Shown here: positions 16,153-25,607 of the stretch, in pieces
How the letters are laid out: every line of letters begins with the position of its first letter
Position numbering within the stretch: position 1 is the stretch's first letter
Assembly: GCA_964428355.1 (NCBI GenBank)
Contig: CAYRYU010000076.1
Location: forward strand, 1 to 35,473
Source of the DNA: CAYRYU01 sp964428355
Lineage (GTDB): Bacteria; Muiribacteriota; Ozemobacteria; Ozemobacterales; Ozemobacteraceae
Direction of reading: 5' to 3'
Length of the DNA: 35,473 nucleotides
Notes under the pieces: generated by a model
Seen by the model: only the letters and a program-made list of their open reading frames with translations
What the model was told of the DNA's origin: nothing
The model's database searches: none
Made by a program: the position numbers and the translations under genes

Positions 16153-16263
16153 ATCATGTGAAGGGAAACTTGGGAAAGGTATTCGCCCCACATGGTTTTC
16201 TTGAGAGGCGGATGGAAAGCGCTGAATGCTTTTGCTGAAGACGAACTTCCCCCCGAAAACCGG

Positions 16264-17634
16264 TCAGGATTTGGGGAAGACGAACTGGAGCGCTTCGCGG
16301 AGGGTGGAGACTTCGGTGAGGTCCTTGGCGGACTGCTTCTCGCCCGAGCGGCCGACCAGGAACCGTTTGAACCCGAAACGACGGCCCTCGGCGACCCGGC
16401 GGTCGAGGCCGGACACCGGGCGGATCTCGCCCGAAAGCGTAAGCTCGCCCGCGGTCAAAAGGTCTCCGGGGACGGGGCGGTCCCAGGCGCTTCCGGCCAG
16501 GGCCATGGCCAGGCCAAGGTCTCCACCGGGTTCGGACAACCTCAAACCCGCGGCCACGTTCGCGAAAACGTCCCGGTTGTAGAACTTCAGCCCGGCATGC
16601 TTCTCGAGAACCGCAAGTACAAGGTTGAGGCGGTTGGCGTCGAGACCCGAGACCACGCGCCGCGGCATCGACAGAAACGACTGCGTCACCAGTGCCTGCA
16701 GTTCCGCCAGGATGCAGCGAGACCCCTCCAGCAGCGGGACGACGACCACGCCCGGAGAATCGTGCCTGTTGCGGCTGACGAACAGATCGGACGGGTTCAA
16801 CACCGGCATAAGGCCTCCGGCCGTCATCTGGAAGACCGCGACCTCACCCGTCGCCCCGAACCGGTTCTTGAAAACGCGAAGGATCCTGAAGTTGGAGTTG
16901 ATCTCGCCCTCGAAATACAACACCGTGTCCACGATATGCTCGAGAATCTTGGGCCCCGCGATCGCCCCGTCCTTGGTCACGTGGCCGATGATCATGACCG
17001 GGAGACTTCGGTCCTTCCCGAATTTGGTCAGGATGGCGGCGCACTCCCTCACCTGGGCTACCGACCCCGGGGTCGATTCCACCTGGGGCGTGAAGACCGT
17101 CTGGATCGAGTCGACCACCACAAGCTTCGGCTGGTACGATAAAACGCAGCCGAGGGCAGCCTCCAGGTTCTGCTCCGAGATCAAAAAGATGTCCTTCCCG
17201 TTTCCGATGTTCAGGCGGTCGCTTCTGAGCTTGATCTGCGTGGGCGACTCCTCGCCCGAGATGTAGACGATGGGTTTCAGGCGCACTCCCAGCCGCGACG
17301 AGAGCTGGAGCATGAAAGTGGATTTCCCCACTCCGGGCTCCCCGCCGATCAGGGTTATCCCGCCCGCCACCAGTCCGCCACCGATCAGCTCGTCGAATGC
17401 GTCGAAGCCGGTCATGATGCGGGCGACATGCTCCGACTGGATGTCGTCGAGGGCCTGGCAGAGGGAAAGATTCGCGCTGCCGGATTTGAACCCCGCGGCG
17501 TCCCGGCCGAGGGTTTGCGCGACCTCGGCGACGAGGGTGTTCCATTCCCCGCAACCTCCGCACTGGCCCTGCCACTTCTGGAAACTCTGCCCGCACTCGC
17601 GGCAGACGAAGATCATTCCGCTCTTCTTAGCCAT
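16264..17634 (-). CDS. radA: RadA/Sms DNA repair protein
   Basis: A 456-aa RecA-like branch-migration helicase. The N-terminal C4 zinc finger is at C11-x2-C14 and C25-x2-C28. Walker A is GEPGVGKST (98-106), the RadA signature KNRFG follows (FKNRFGATGEVAVFQM), and a Lon-protease-like C-terminal domain follows. It processes recombination intermediates with RecA. It overlaps uvrA by 8 nt and is the last gene of a cluster that begins with pilin genes. It ends about 260 bp before cas3' on the same strand; I see no clear terminator, so read-through into the cas operon is possible. Confidence 0.96.
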   Translation of the reverse strand: MAKKSGMIFVCRECGQSFQKWQGQCGGCGEWNTLVAEVAQTLGRDAAGFKSGSANLSLCQALDDIQSEHVARIMTGFDAFDELIGGGLVAGGITLIGGEPGVGKSTFMLQLSSRLGVRLKPIVYISGEESPTQIKLRSDRLNIGNGKDIFLISEQNLEAALGCVLSYQPKLVVVDSIQTVFTPQVESTPGSVAQVRECAAILTKFGKDRSLPVMIIGHVTKDGAIAGPKILEHIVDTVLYFEGEINSNFRILRVFKNRFGATGEVAVFQMTAGGLMPVLNPSDLFVSRNRHDSPGVVVVPLLEGSRCILAELQALVTQSFLSMPRRVVSGLDANRLNLVLAVLEKHAGLKFYNRDVFANVAAGLRLSEPGGDLGLAMALAGSAWDRPVPGDLLTAGELTLSGEIRPVSGLDRRVAEGRRFGFKRFLVGRSGEKQSAKDLTEVSTLREALQFVFPKS

Positions 17635-20533
17635 TCTTCTCGGCCATGAGGAGGGGCTTCGACATCTTCCGGGGCCTTTGACCCGCCTGAACCGCCTCGG
17701 CGGCCAGGGAGGGAAGGTGGTCTTTCAAAAACCGGCCCGTGAGCGAAGTCGGATGCCTCGCAAGCTCTTCCGGGGTTCCGGTCGCGACGATCCGTCCGCC
17801 CTGGTCGCCGCCTTCCGGGCCCAGGTCGATGATCCAGTCGGCGGTCTTCACAACGTCGAGGTTGTGCTCGACGACCAGGACGGTGTTTCCCATTTTGACG
17901 AGCCTTTCCAGGACCTTCAGCAGGCACCGCACATCCTCGAAATGCAGGCCGGTCGTGGGCTCGTCGAGGATATAGAATGTGGATCCCGTGGCGACGCGGG
18001 AAAGCTCGGTCGAGAGCTTGACACGTTGCGCTTCCCCACCCGAAAGGGTGGTGCTGGCCTGGCCGAGCGTGATGTATCCGAGCCCGACGTCGAGAAGCGT
18101 CTGGAGCTTCCTTCTCAAAACCGTGAAAGCCTCGAAGAAGGGAAGGGCTTCCTTCACGGTCATTCCGAGGACTTCCGCGATGCTCCTCCCCTTGAACCTC
18201 ACCTTCAGGGTTTCGCTGTTGAACCGGAGGCCCTTGCAGGCCTCGCACGTGACGAAAACGTCGGGAAGGAAATGCATCTCGATCTGGATCTGTCCCGAAC
18301 CCTCGCAGACATCGCACCGTCCGCCCTTGACGTTGAAACTGAACCTGCCCTGGGAATAGCCCCTCGCACGGGCTTCGACCGTTTCGGCGAAAAGCGCGCG
18401 GATGGGCGTGAACAGGCCGGTGTAGGTCGCCGGGTTCGAGCGGGGGGTCCGGCCGATGGGGTCCTGGTCGATGTTCACGACCTTGTTGACGTGTCCGATT
18501 CCCTCGATCGCACGGTATTTCCCGATCTCGAGGCGACCCTCGTTGATCAGGTTCGACATGAGGGGGAACAGGGTGTCCGTCACGAGGCTCGATTTGCCGG
18601 AACCGGATACCCCGGTGACCGCGACGAAGCATCCGAGGGGAATCTCGATGTCGATGTCCTTGAGGTTGTTGTGCTGGGCCCCAAGGATCTTGAGCCTGGA
18701 ACCGTTTCCGGGCCGGCGCTCGGGGGGGACCTGGATGACCTCCTCGCCCGCGAGGAACCTTCCCGTCAGGCTCGTCCCATGCGAAGAGACCTCGGCAACG
18801 GTTCCCTGCGCCACCAGCCGGCCCCCTTCGGAACCAGCCCCGGGACCGAGGTCGATGATGTGATCCGCTTCGAGCATGATCTCCCGGTCGTGCTCGACCA
18901 CCAGGACCGTGTTTCCGAGATCCCGGAGGTGTTGCAGCGTTTCGATGAGGCGGCGGTTGTCGCGGGGATGCAGGCCGATGCTGGGCTCGTCCAGGACATA
19001 CGTGATCCCGACCAGGGCGGACCCGATCTGCGTGGCAAGCCGGATCCGTTGGGCCTCTCCGCCAGACAGGGTGTGCGCGGTCCGGGAGAGGGTCAGATAC
19101 TCCAGTCCGACGTCCTTGAGGAACCTCAGGCGGCTCCTGATCTGCTCCAGGATCTTCTTGCAGATGAAGGCGTCCCTTTCCGAGAGCTTCAACCGCTCGA
19201 AGAAGGGAACCAGCGTGGCGACCGACTGGAGTGTGAGCTCATGGATGTTCAGTCCTTCGATCCGGACCGCGAGAGCCGCCGGGGAAAGCCTCTTCCCGCC
19301 GCATTCGGGACACGGCAGGGAGCGCATGAACTGCTCGTAGTATTGTCGTGCCCCCTCCGATGCCGTATCTCGGAAGCGACGCTCGAGGGTGGGAAGTATC
19401 CCTTCGAAAGCCCTCTTGAAAGTGGCCTGCATTTTCTTCCCCTCATACAGGACCTCGATCTCCTGGCTTCCCGAACCCCGGAGAAGGACATCCAGCGCCT
19501 TCGGCGGGAGATCCCGGATCGGGGTGGAAAGCGAGAACTTGAAATGTCTCGCCAGGCTGTTGAGCCACTGCCTGAAATAGGTCTCCTCGGCGGCATTCAT
19601 CGCTTTGATGCCGCCCTCGGCGATCGAGACGGAGCGATCGGGGATCACGAGGTCGGGGTCGACGATGAGCTGGAAACCCAACCCGGAGCATTTCTGACAC
19701 GCGCCGTAGGGGGCGTTGAAGGAGAAGAACCGCGGATTGATCTCGGGAAGGCTGATCTCGCACTTCCCGCAACGGAGGTTCTCGCTGAAAAGGATTTCCT
19801 GCGAAGGCCGGCCCTGGGTATCGACCAGGGCGATCATCTGCCCGTCGGACATCTTGAATGAAAGCTCGACTCCCTCGTTCAGCCGGGTAAGGTCCTCCGG
19901 GGTTCCGGTGAGCGAGATCCGGTCGATGACGGCTTCGATCGTGTGCTTCTTTTTCGGATCGAGCTTGGGGAGGTCCTCGTCGAGGAGTTGCATGTTCCCG
20001 TCGAGCCTCACACGGGAGAACCCTTCCTTGCGGAGTTCATCGAAGATCTTGGCGTATTCGCCCTTGCGCTCGCGAACGAGGGGGGAAAACAGGGTCAGCT
20101 TCGTTCCCTTCGGATTCGCGGAAAGGCTCTCCACAACCTCCTGGGAGGTGGTCCGGGCAACCCGCAGCCCGCAACCCGGACAGTGCGGGATTCCGATCGC
20201 GGCATAGAGCAGACGGAAATAATCGTAGATCTCGGTAATGGTTCCCACGGTCGACCGTGGATTTCTCGATGTCGATTTCTGCTGGATGGCGATGGTCGGG
20301 GAAAGGCCGTCCACCGATTCGACATCGGGTTTCTCCATTTGCTGAAGGAACTGGCGGGCGTAGGTGGAGAGGGACTCCATGTAGCGCCTCTGCCCTTCGG
20401 CGTGGATGGTGTCGAATGCCAGGGAGGATTTGCCGGATCCCGAGACTCCGGTGATGACCGTGAGCGTGTTCCGGGGCAATGAGACTGTCAGGTCCCGGAG
20501 GTTGTGAACCCTTGCTTTGACTATGCGGATCAT
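17627..20533 (-). CDS. uvrA: UvrA, excinuclease ABC subunit A
   Basis: A 968-aa tandem ABC ATPase that detects bulky DNA lesions and loads UvrB. The first Walker A is GVSGSGKSS (29-37) and the second GVSGSGKSSLVTDTL. Both ABC signatures are present (LSGGEAQRIRLATQIGS and LSGGEAQRVKLSTELS), as are zinc modules CGKC...CQKC and CDVC...CEAC. It is full length and intact. The 36-bp gap to the upstream FecR-like gene is small, so co-transcription is likely, but no strong Shine-Dalgarno is seen. Confidence 0.98.
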   Translation of the reverse strand: MIRIVKARVHNLRDLTVSLPRNTLTVITGVSGSGKSSLAFDTIHAEGQRRYMESLSTYARQFLQQMEKPDVESVDGLSPTIAIQQKSTSRNPRSTVGTITEIYDYFRLLYAAIGIPHCPGCGLRVARTTSQEVVESLSANPKGTKLTLFSPLVRERKGEYAKIFDELRKEGFSRVRLDGNMQLLDEDLPKLDPKKKHTIEAVIDRISLTGTPEDLTRLNEGVELSFKMSDGQMIALVDTQGRPSQEILFSENLRCGKCEISLPEINPRFFSFNAPYGACQKCSGLGFQLIVDPDLVIPDRSVSIAEGGIKAMNAAEETYFRQWLNSLARHFKFSLSTPIRDLPPKALDVLLRGSGSQEIEVLYEGKKMQATFKRAFEGILPTLERRFRDTASEGARQYYEQFMRSLPCPECGGKRLSPAALAVRIEGLNIHELTLQSVATLVPFFERLKLSERDAFICKKILEQIRSRLRFLKDVGLEYLTLSRTAHTLSGGEAQRIRLATQIGSALVGITYVLDEPSIGLHPRDNRRLIETLQHLRDLGNTVLVVEHDREIMLEADHIIDLGPGAGSEGGRLVAQGTVAEVSSHGTSLTGRFLAGEEVIQVPPERRPGNGSRLKILGAQHNNLKDIDIEIPLGCFVAVTGVSGSGKSSLVTDTLFPLMSNLINEGRLEIGKYRAIEGIGHVNKVVNIDQDPIGRTPRSNPATYTGLFTPIRALFAETVEARARGYSQGRFSFNVKGGRCDVCEGSGQIQIEMHFLPDVFVTCEACKGLRFNSETLKVRFKGRSIAEVLGMTVKEALPFFEAFTVLRRKLQTLLDVGLGYITLGQASTTLSGGEAQRVKLSTELSRVATGSTFYILDEPTTGLHFEDVRCLLKVLERLVKMGNTVLVVEHNLDVVKTADWIIDLGPEGGDQGGRIVATGTPEELARHPTSLTGRFLKDHLPSLAAEAVQAGQRPRKMSKPLLMAEKNG

Positions 20534-20569
20534 AAAAGATGTCTGAAAAAGGCCGGGAGGGAAACCGGG

Positions 20570-21331
20570 CTAACGCCAGTCGTACTGTATCACGCTGGCC
20601 TGGGTGGGGCTTCCGATCGTCCCGTTCGCGAACGTTACCTTGTAGAACCCCGAGACCTTCACCCGCTTTTCGGGATTTTTCCGGCTGAAAACCTCGACGA
20701 GACCGTTCTTCACGACCACCTCGCCGGTATTCTTCTGGGAGTTGTACAGGACCTTGTACAAGCCCGAGGCTCCGAGCGCGACCACCCCGCCGGCCTCTAT
20801 CTCGAGGATATCCCGGCCGTCGAGGGCGATCCCGATGGTGACCTCACCCCGCGCGAGGGTGCACTTCTCCTTGATGACCTTGTTGATCTTCTCGTCGAGC
20901 TTGGGGCGGAACACGGCCATTTCCGAGTTCGAAGCCAACTTGAGAATGTTCTTGAGCTGTAGCTCGCAGATAAGGAAGCCGTCCTTCTCGGTCTTGAAGG
21001 AATACTCCTCGTCGTCGAAGACCAAACCGGGGGAGACCTTTTCCCAGTTGCCCAGGGTTCTTCCAAGGGCGACTCCCTGGACGTCGGTGACCGTCGATTT
21101 CATGAGGACCTGGCGGGCCTCCTTGAACTCGCGCTGGGCCACCCGGTTACGGATGGTGTAGAAGAAGAAACCGACGCAGAGGAGACCGAAAATGACGGCT
21201 CCAATGATGATGTAGATCCGCTTCTTCTCCGATTCGGAACGGAGAGCCTGGACGGCTTTTTCCCGATCTACCTGGAGCTTCTTGAGGGATTTGTGATCAA
21301 GTTTCTCTAGCTGATGCCACTGTTTTGCCAT
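20570..21331 (-). CDS. Membrane-anchored FecR-like protein, unknown function
   Basis: A 253-aa protein. A charged, coiled-coil-like N-terminus (1-38) precedes one transmembrane helix (YIIIGAVIFGLLCVGFFFYTI, about 39-60), then an extracytoplasmic domain. The C-terminal part (VALGASGLYKVLYNSQKNTGEVVVKNGLVEVFSRK...VKVSGFYKVTF) has the repeating beta-hairpin character of FecR-type domains. It lies between the pilin genes and uvrA, 19 bp after the prepilin gene. It may be an accessory of the pilin system. No closer identity is recognised. Confidence 0.6.
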   Translation of the reverse strand: MAKQWHQLEKLDHKSLKKLQVDREKAVQALRSESEKKRIYIIIGAVIFGLLCVGFFFYTIRNRVAQREFKEARQVLMKSTVTDVQGVALGRTLGNWEKVSPGLVFDDEEYSFKTEKDGFLICELQLKNILKLASNSEMAVFRPKLDEKINKVIKEKCTLARGEVTIGIALDGRDILEIEAGGVVALGASGLYKVLYNSQKNTGEVVVKNGLVEVFSRKNPEKRVKVSGFYKVTFANGTIGSPTQASVIQYDWR

Positions 21332-21350
21332 GTCAGGTTGCCGCGATTGA

Positions 21351-22118
21351 TCAGAACAACATCATCCCGACGTTGGGCGTGATCATGATGGAATTTTCCT
21401 TCGTCGTCTTCGGGTCTTTTGGGAAGACGCAATGGATATGGATTTTCAGGGGTTGCAAATCGGTAGCCCCCGTCGGAAAAGAGGGGGCGAGGGATTCAAA
21501 CATGACCCACTCGACGTCATCGACGAGGTTGGACTGTCTGTTCAGGCTCGGGTCAGGGGTGAGGTTGAGGTTGCCGGACTTTGCGTGGTCCGGGCCCGAA
21601 GTCGTGAATCGGTTTCCATAGGATTCCCATTTGAGCTTCCCGACCTTGGCGAGGGAGTTCTCCTCGGGAACGAAGTAGACCACGTTCTCGATGAGGATTC
21701 CCTTTTCCGAGGGGAATTTCTCGGGAGTGCAGACAAACCATTTCATCAGGGGGCTCTCCCGGGTTTTGAACCCTTCGTGAGAGGAGATCTGCTTTTTCAG
21801 GGAAGGGATCTTCAAATAATACTGCTGCGCCACCGTCGCATTCTTGTTGTCGGCGGGCTCCAGGATTTTGTCATCCAGAAGGGTGGTTGGATAGGAGGAG
21901 GCCTTGATCTCTTTATTCAGGATTGCGGTTCCCGTGCGGAGCTTCTCGATGGCGGCGTTGATCCATGATCCTTTGTTTGCGGTTTTCGTTCCGCTGATGA
22001 AAAGGCCGTAGGCATAATAGACGAAGACTGCCAGCACCACCATGGCGCACATGAGTTCCACCATCGTGAATCCGTTCTTCCGAAGGTCGGGGCGATGGGC
22101 ATCATGCATCGCTTTCAT
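21351..22118 (-). CDS. Type IV prepilin-like protein (minor pilin/pseudopilin)
   Basis: A 255-aa protein with a 16-residue leader ending KNG, followed by FTMVELMCAMVVLAVFVYYAYGLF: prepilin-peptidase site, Glu5 and hydrophobic N-helix. The body is unusually large for a pilin and has no recognised domain. The ATG at 22118 follows the stop of the upstream PilX-like gene by one base; a second ATG at 22109 is also possible. It is probably a minor pilin built into a pilus tip or a type II secretion pseudopilus. Confidence 0.8.
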   Translation of the reverse strand: MKAMHDAHRPDLRKNGFTMVELMCAMVVLAVFVYYAYGLFISGTKTANKGSWINAAIEKLRTGTAILNKEIKASSYPTTLLDDKILEPADNKNATVAQQYYLKIPSLKKQISSHEGFKTRESPLMKWFVCTPEKFPSEKGILIENVVYFVPEENSLAKVGKLKWESYGNRFTTSGPDHAKSGNLNLTPDPSLNRQSNLVDDVEWVMFESLAPSFPTGATDLQPLKIHIHCVFPKDPKTTKENSIMITPNVGMMLF

Positions 22119-22119
22119 G

Positions 22120-22983
22120 TCAGCTGACCGGCTTTCCAGAGCGCGTGATCTTCTGGATCTTTTTCTGGATCTGCGTATAGTTCTTCCCCTGGAAATCATC
22201 GATGCTCCCTTCGACCTTTATCTCGATGGCTTCTTCGTTGTAGCGGCGCAGCTCCTTCATCGCATGGATGCTGACCTCATCGACCTTGTACTTCATGGTA
22301 TAGGGATACCCCTTCACGCCCGGGTCTGAGAGCCGCCAATCGCGGGAGGTCTTGACGTAGTCGGCGAGTTTCATATCCAATGAGGGGTGTTTGTCGTCCC
22401 AGTTCGTGCAATCCAGGATGTAGTATTTGAGATACTTCCCTGCGTTCCATTGGGTGTTGGGGGGTTCCGGGGTCGTGTATCTCTTGGCAGCATTGCTCGA
22501 AGCCAAGCTGGGGGCGAGATACCGGAAATCGGGATTGTAGAAACTGCCGATGCGGACGAAGACATCCGGGCGCCCGTCGAGCTGGATGTAGAAATACTTC
22601 GCGTTGTTGTCGAGATCCTGCTCACGATAGACGGGGTCTTTTACGAAGACTCCGTTCGATAGCTTGCTGGGCACGAAAATCGGCTTTCCGGAGTCGTCGT
22701 TCCTGGGGTATTCGGAAAAGTCGAAGAGAGGGTTCTTCCCCTGGGAAAACTCGACGGCATCGTAGAATTCGGTGGGGAAAAGCTTCGCCTTCAATAACAG
22801 GTGCTGGATAGCGGCCCTTGCGGCAAAAAACGCCTGCTGGTTCTGGAGGGAGACCCTGTTGTGCGCGGTAACGTTCCGGTGCTGGGTAAAGAGGCCGAAG
22901 AACATGATCATCAGGCAGAAGGCGAAGAACAGGGCGACGACGATCGCCATTCCTTTGCGGGAGGAACATCTAATCTGGGGCAT
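22120..22983 (-). CDS. PilX-like pilus assembly protein
   Basis: A 287-aa protein. After a short basic N-terminus (MPQIRCSSRKG) comes MAIVVALFFAFCLMIMFFGLFTQHRNVTAHN, which fits the PilX-type N-terminal segment rather than a Glu5 prepilin; the QQAFFAARAAIQHLL stretch that follows is also typical. The ATG at 22983 is preferred because GGAGG lies 5 nt upstream; an ATG at 22995 overlaps the previous stop. It probably acts with the flanking prepilins as a minor component. Confidence 0.7.
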   Translation of the reverse strand: MPQIRCSSRKGMAIVVALFFAFCLMIMFFGLFTQHRNVTAHNRVSLQNQQAFFAARAAIQHLLLKAKLFPTEFYDAVEFSQGKNPLFDFSEYPRNDDSGKPIFVPSKLSNGVFVKDPVYREQDLDNNAKYFYIQLDGRPDVFVRIGSFYNPDFRYLAPSLASSNAAKRYTTPEPPNTQWNAGKYLKYYILDCTNWDDKHPSLDMKLADYVKTSRDWRLSDPGVKGYPYTMKYKVDEVSIHAMKELRRYNEEAIEIKVEGSIDDFQGKNYTQIQKKIQKITRSGKPVS

Positions 22984-22994
22984 TTTCTCCTCCA

Positions 22995-23930
22995 TCACCG
23001 GTTGATGTCGCCTTTCATGGTCATCAAGTGAATTCGCTGGACTGTCCCGTTTTCTGTTTCGGGCTTGCTGAAAAACGGTTTGTCGCTGTTCCATTGTACC
23101 TCGATGATCAGCTTCTTCATCGTGCAGAACTGGAAGTTGTCGTCGTTGGTGTAGTTCACCTTCTCGGAAGCCATCCGCTGGGTGTAGCGGACCGCGGTCG
23201 GGTCCACGAACCGGGTGGCATCGGCCGACAGAGTGGAGTAATCATCGTCGAGGTAGATGTTGCCCTTGGGAAGGGCGACTCCTGTGTCCCCGCCGCCGAT
23301 CTTGGTTTCATAAGACGGGGTCGCGATGCTGCTCGCGGCCTTGTAGGGGCTCTTGAGGTAGGTTTGGACCCATTTGGGGTCGGAAAGCTTGGCGGGGTTG
23401 AGCAGGAAAGCGAAGGTAAGCTCTTTTCTGGGGTGGTTTCCGAAATCGGAGTAACTCCCGCCCGGGAACCCTGACCCGATCTTTTTCTTTTCGGGCTTTT
23501 CCATGGCCGGGGCGGGAGGGGCGCAGACATCCTCGACCTTGAGGGTGACCAGATACGAAACCCCCCGGGGGTCGGTTATCACGCCCTGGCAGGGATAGCC
23601 GCCCGATCCTTTCATGGAATGGTCGAAAAGCATTTTCGAATAATCGGCAAGCTTGCTGTCGGTAAGGTCCTTGTAGTCGGACAATGTTTCGAGACCCGAG
23701 ATGGAAAGGATTCCGGGGTTTCCAGCCCGGATGACCTCGAAGGGAACGTTGTCCAGCAGCGTATTCAGGATTTCGGTCGCCCGGTTGATCGCGTAGGCCT
23801 GGGAGGCGTTAAGGTCGGTGTCTTCCGTTCCTTTGTGGAGCATGCTGAAAATGGGAAGCATGGCGATGGCAAGGATCACCATCGCTATCATGATCTCCAG
23901 GAACGTCATCCCGGGTTTTCTTCGTAGCAT
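22995..23930 (-). CDS. Type IV prepilin-like protein
   Basis: A 311-aa protein with a 7-residue leader (MLRRKPG) and MTFLEIMIAMVILAIAMLPIFSMLH: a short class III signal with Glu5, resembling PilV/GspI-type minor pilins (ASQAYAINRATEILNTLL follows the helix, as in that group). AAGGAAG lies just before the ATG. First gene of the minus-strand cluster leading through pilins to uvrA and radA. Confidence 0.82.
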   Translation of the reverse strand: MLRRKPGMTFLEIMIAMVILAIAMLPIFSMLHKGTEDTDLNASQAYAINRATEILNTLLDNVPFEVIRAGNPGILSISGLETLSDYKDLTDSKLADYSKMLFDHSMKGSGGYPCQGVITDPRGVSYLVTLKVEDVCAPPAPAMEKPEKKKIGSGFPGGSYSDFGNHPRKELTFAFLLNPAKLSDPKWVQTYLKSPYKAASSIATPSYETKIGGGDTGVALPKGNIYLDDDYSTLSADATRFVDPTAVRYTQRMASEKVNYTNDDNFQFCTMKKLIIEVQWNSDKPFFSKPETENGTVQRIHLMTMKGDINR

Positions 23931-23975
23931 CTTCCTTCGGCGCTCCTCTGGAAAAATTCCTTTTCCCTCTTCTAT

Positions 23976-23984
23976 ATTATACCA
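23976..23984 (-). promoter_or_regulatory. Extended -10 promoter of the pilin-uvrA-radA cluster
   Basis: On the minus strand TGG-TATAAT (-10 at 23976-23981, extended element at 23982-23984), about 45 nt before the prepilin ATG. The -35 is weak (CTGAAG at about 18 bp), consistent with an extended -10 promoter. Confidence 0.55.
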
Positions 23985-24038
23985 AAACCGGAGGAAAATC
24001 TTCAGGGTACCCCGACCGCGGCCCCATGGCTGGAAACC

Positions 24039-25346
24039 TCACAGCAGACCCGAAGCGAGGGCTGACAGATCAGACCGTTCCGATTTGTGGAGGATGATAT
24101 GACCGAAGAGTTTCTGGCCCTTGAACTTCTCGATAACGAAGTTCAGTCCGTTCGATGAACTGTCGAGGTAGGGATTGTCGATCTGGTAGGGGTCCCCGGT
24201 GAGGACCACCTTCGTGCCCTCTCCGGCGCGGCTGATGATCGTTTTCACTTCGTGGGGGGTAAGGTTCTGCGCCTCATCAACGATCAGGAACTGCTTGGGG
24301 ATGCTCCGGCCGCGGATATAGGTGATCGCCTCGATCTGGACCTTCTGCGACTCGATCAGGAACTTGATCTTCTTGTCCACGTCGTCGGAATTGTTGTAGA
24401 GCTTGTCCATCACGAATTCGAGGTTGTCGAAGATAGGCTGCATCCAGTGGCTGAGCTTCTCGTCCTTGGAACCCGGCAGGAACCCGATATCCTTTCCGAG
24501 AGGCATGATGGGCCGGCTGACCAGGAGCTTCCGGAAAACGTGCTCGTCAAGAGTCTTCTGAAGGCCGCACGCAAGGGCTAGAAGGGTCTTGCCGGTTCCA
24601 GCCCTTCCGACGAGGGTGACCAGGTTCACGTCGTTGCAGAGAAGGAGCTCGATTGCGAACTTCTGTTGCAGGTTCAGGGGTTCGACACCCCATGGCTTGG
24701 CATTCACGTGATAGAGCGGAACGAGTTTCCCAAGGTTCCCGCAGTATTTTGCAAGGGCGGTCTTGTTTTCGCTTTCGGCCGCCTTCAAAAGGATGAACTC
24801 GTTCGGGAAAAGGCCGGTCTTCGGGGCCTCCAGACTCTTGTTGACCAAAAAGGTCTCGATATCCTTCGCGGGAAGGATGATTTCCTCCCAGCCAAGGTAG
24901 AGCTCGTCGATATCGATCTTGTTGGTTTCGAAGTCCTCCGTGGGGACCCCCAGGGCGTCGGCTTTGATCCGGGAGTTGATGTCTTTGCTGATGTAGAAGA
25001 CATTCTTCCCCTGCTTCTTCAGGTATAGAGCGCAGGCAAGAATGCGGTTGTCGACCTTGTTCTTGTCGAAACCATAGGGAATCTCCATCTCGTTGTCGAT
25101 CAGGACCTGGATCGAGCCCCCGTTCTCGAGGGGAACGCCCTTGTAGAGGGGGCCTTTGTTCCTCAAAGCGTCGAGTTCCCGCGAGGCTGACCGGGCCTCA
25201 CGTCCACGTTCGTCGTTGAACCCCTTGAAACGGTCGAATTCCTCTATGACCCCGAGTGGAATGACCACATCGTTGTCCTTGAAGGAAAATAGTGCCTGGT
25301 GACTGTGCAACAACACATTCGTGTCGATGACAAAGGTTTTCTTCAT
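24039..25346 (-). CDS. PIN-PhoH protein (PhoH2-type ATPase/RNase)
   Basis: A 435-aa fusion. The N-terminal PIN domain (about 1-135) has D8 (VIDTNVLL), E35/E36 (VIEEF), D99 (VDNRIL) and D122 (SKDINS), the acidic metal site of PIN RNases. The C-terminal PhoH ATPase has Walker A GRAGTGKT (247-254), DEAQN (357-361) and LTGDPYQID. Family members unwind and cut RNA. The ATG at 25346 is preceded by AGGAAGAGG. Single gene with its own promoter. Confidence 0.92.
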   Translation of the reverse strand: MKKTFVIDTNVLLHSHQALFSFKDNDVVIPLGVIEEFDRFKGFNDERGREARSASRELDALRNKGPLYKGVPLENGGSIQVLIDNEMEIPYGFDKNKVDNRILACALYLKKQGKNVFYISKDINSRIKADALGVPTEDFETNKIDIDELYLGWEEIILPAKDIETFLVNKSLEAPKTGLFPNEFILLKAAESENKTALAKYCGNLGKLVPLYHVNAKPWGVEPLNLQQKFAIELLLCNDVNLVTLVGRAGTGKTLLALACGLQKTLDEHVFRKLLVSRPIMPLGKDIGFLPGSKDEKLSHWMQPIFDNLEFVMDKLYNNSDDVDKKIKFLIESQKVQIEAITYIRGRSIPKQFLIVDEAQNLTPHEVKTIISRAGEGTKVVLTGDPYQIDNPYLDSSSNGLNFVIEKFKGQKLFGHIILHKSERSDLSALASGLL

Positions 25347-25385
25347 CAAACCTCTTCCTGTTCTCTGAAAGGTGGGGACGGTTGA

Positions 25386-25414
25386 ACTTTATCACACGCC
25401 CAGAAGCCTGTCAA
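25386..25414 (-). promoter_or_regulatory. Consensus-like sigma70 promoter of the PIN-PhoH gene
   Basis: On the minus strand TTGACA (25409-25414), 17-bp spacer, TAAAGT (25386-25391), about 40 bp before the start codon. The rest of the 261-bp divergent gap shows no clear promoter for the plus-strand LysM gene. Confidence 0.75.
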
Positions 25415-25607
25415 ATTGAGTTACCAAGGGATTCCCGGGGGGCCGGGTGTGGAATGATCGCCGTCAGGGGTTCCTGCGCTCAATGGGGAAAAACGTAAAA
25501 AATTCGTGCCTTCCATCCGATAGGTGGAAACGGAATACCAGGTTTTCCCAATCCCCATCCCTTGATGGGCAAATACTCGAAACCGGACCGGAAAGGAACG
25601 AGTTTTC

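Noticed and set aside
17270..19861. Very long plus-strand open frame opposite uvrA and radA
   Set aside because: Antisense shadow of two intact, well-conserved genes in high-GC DNA.
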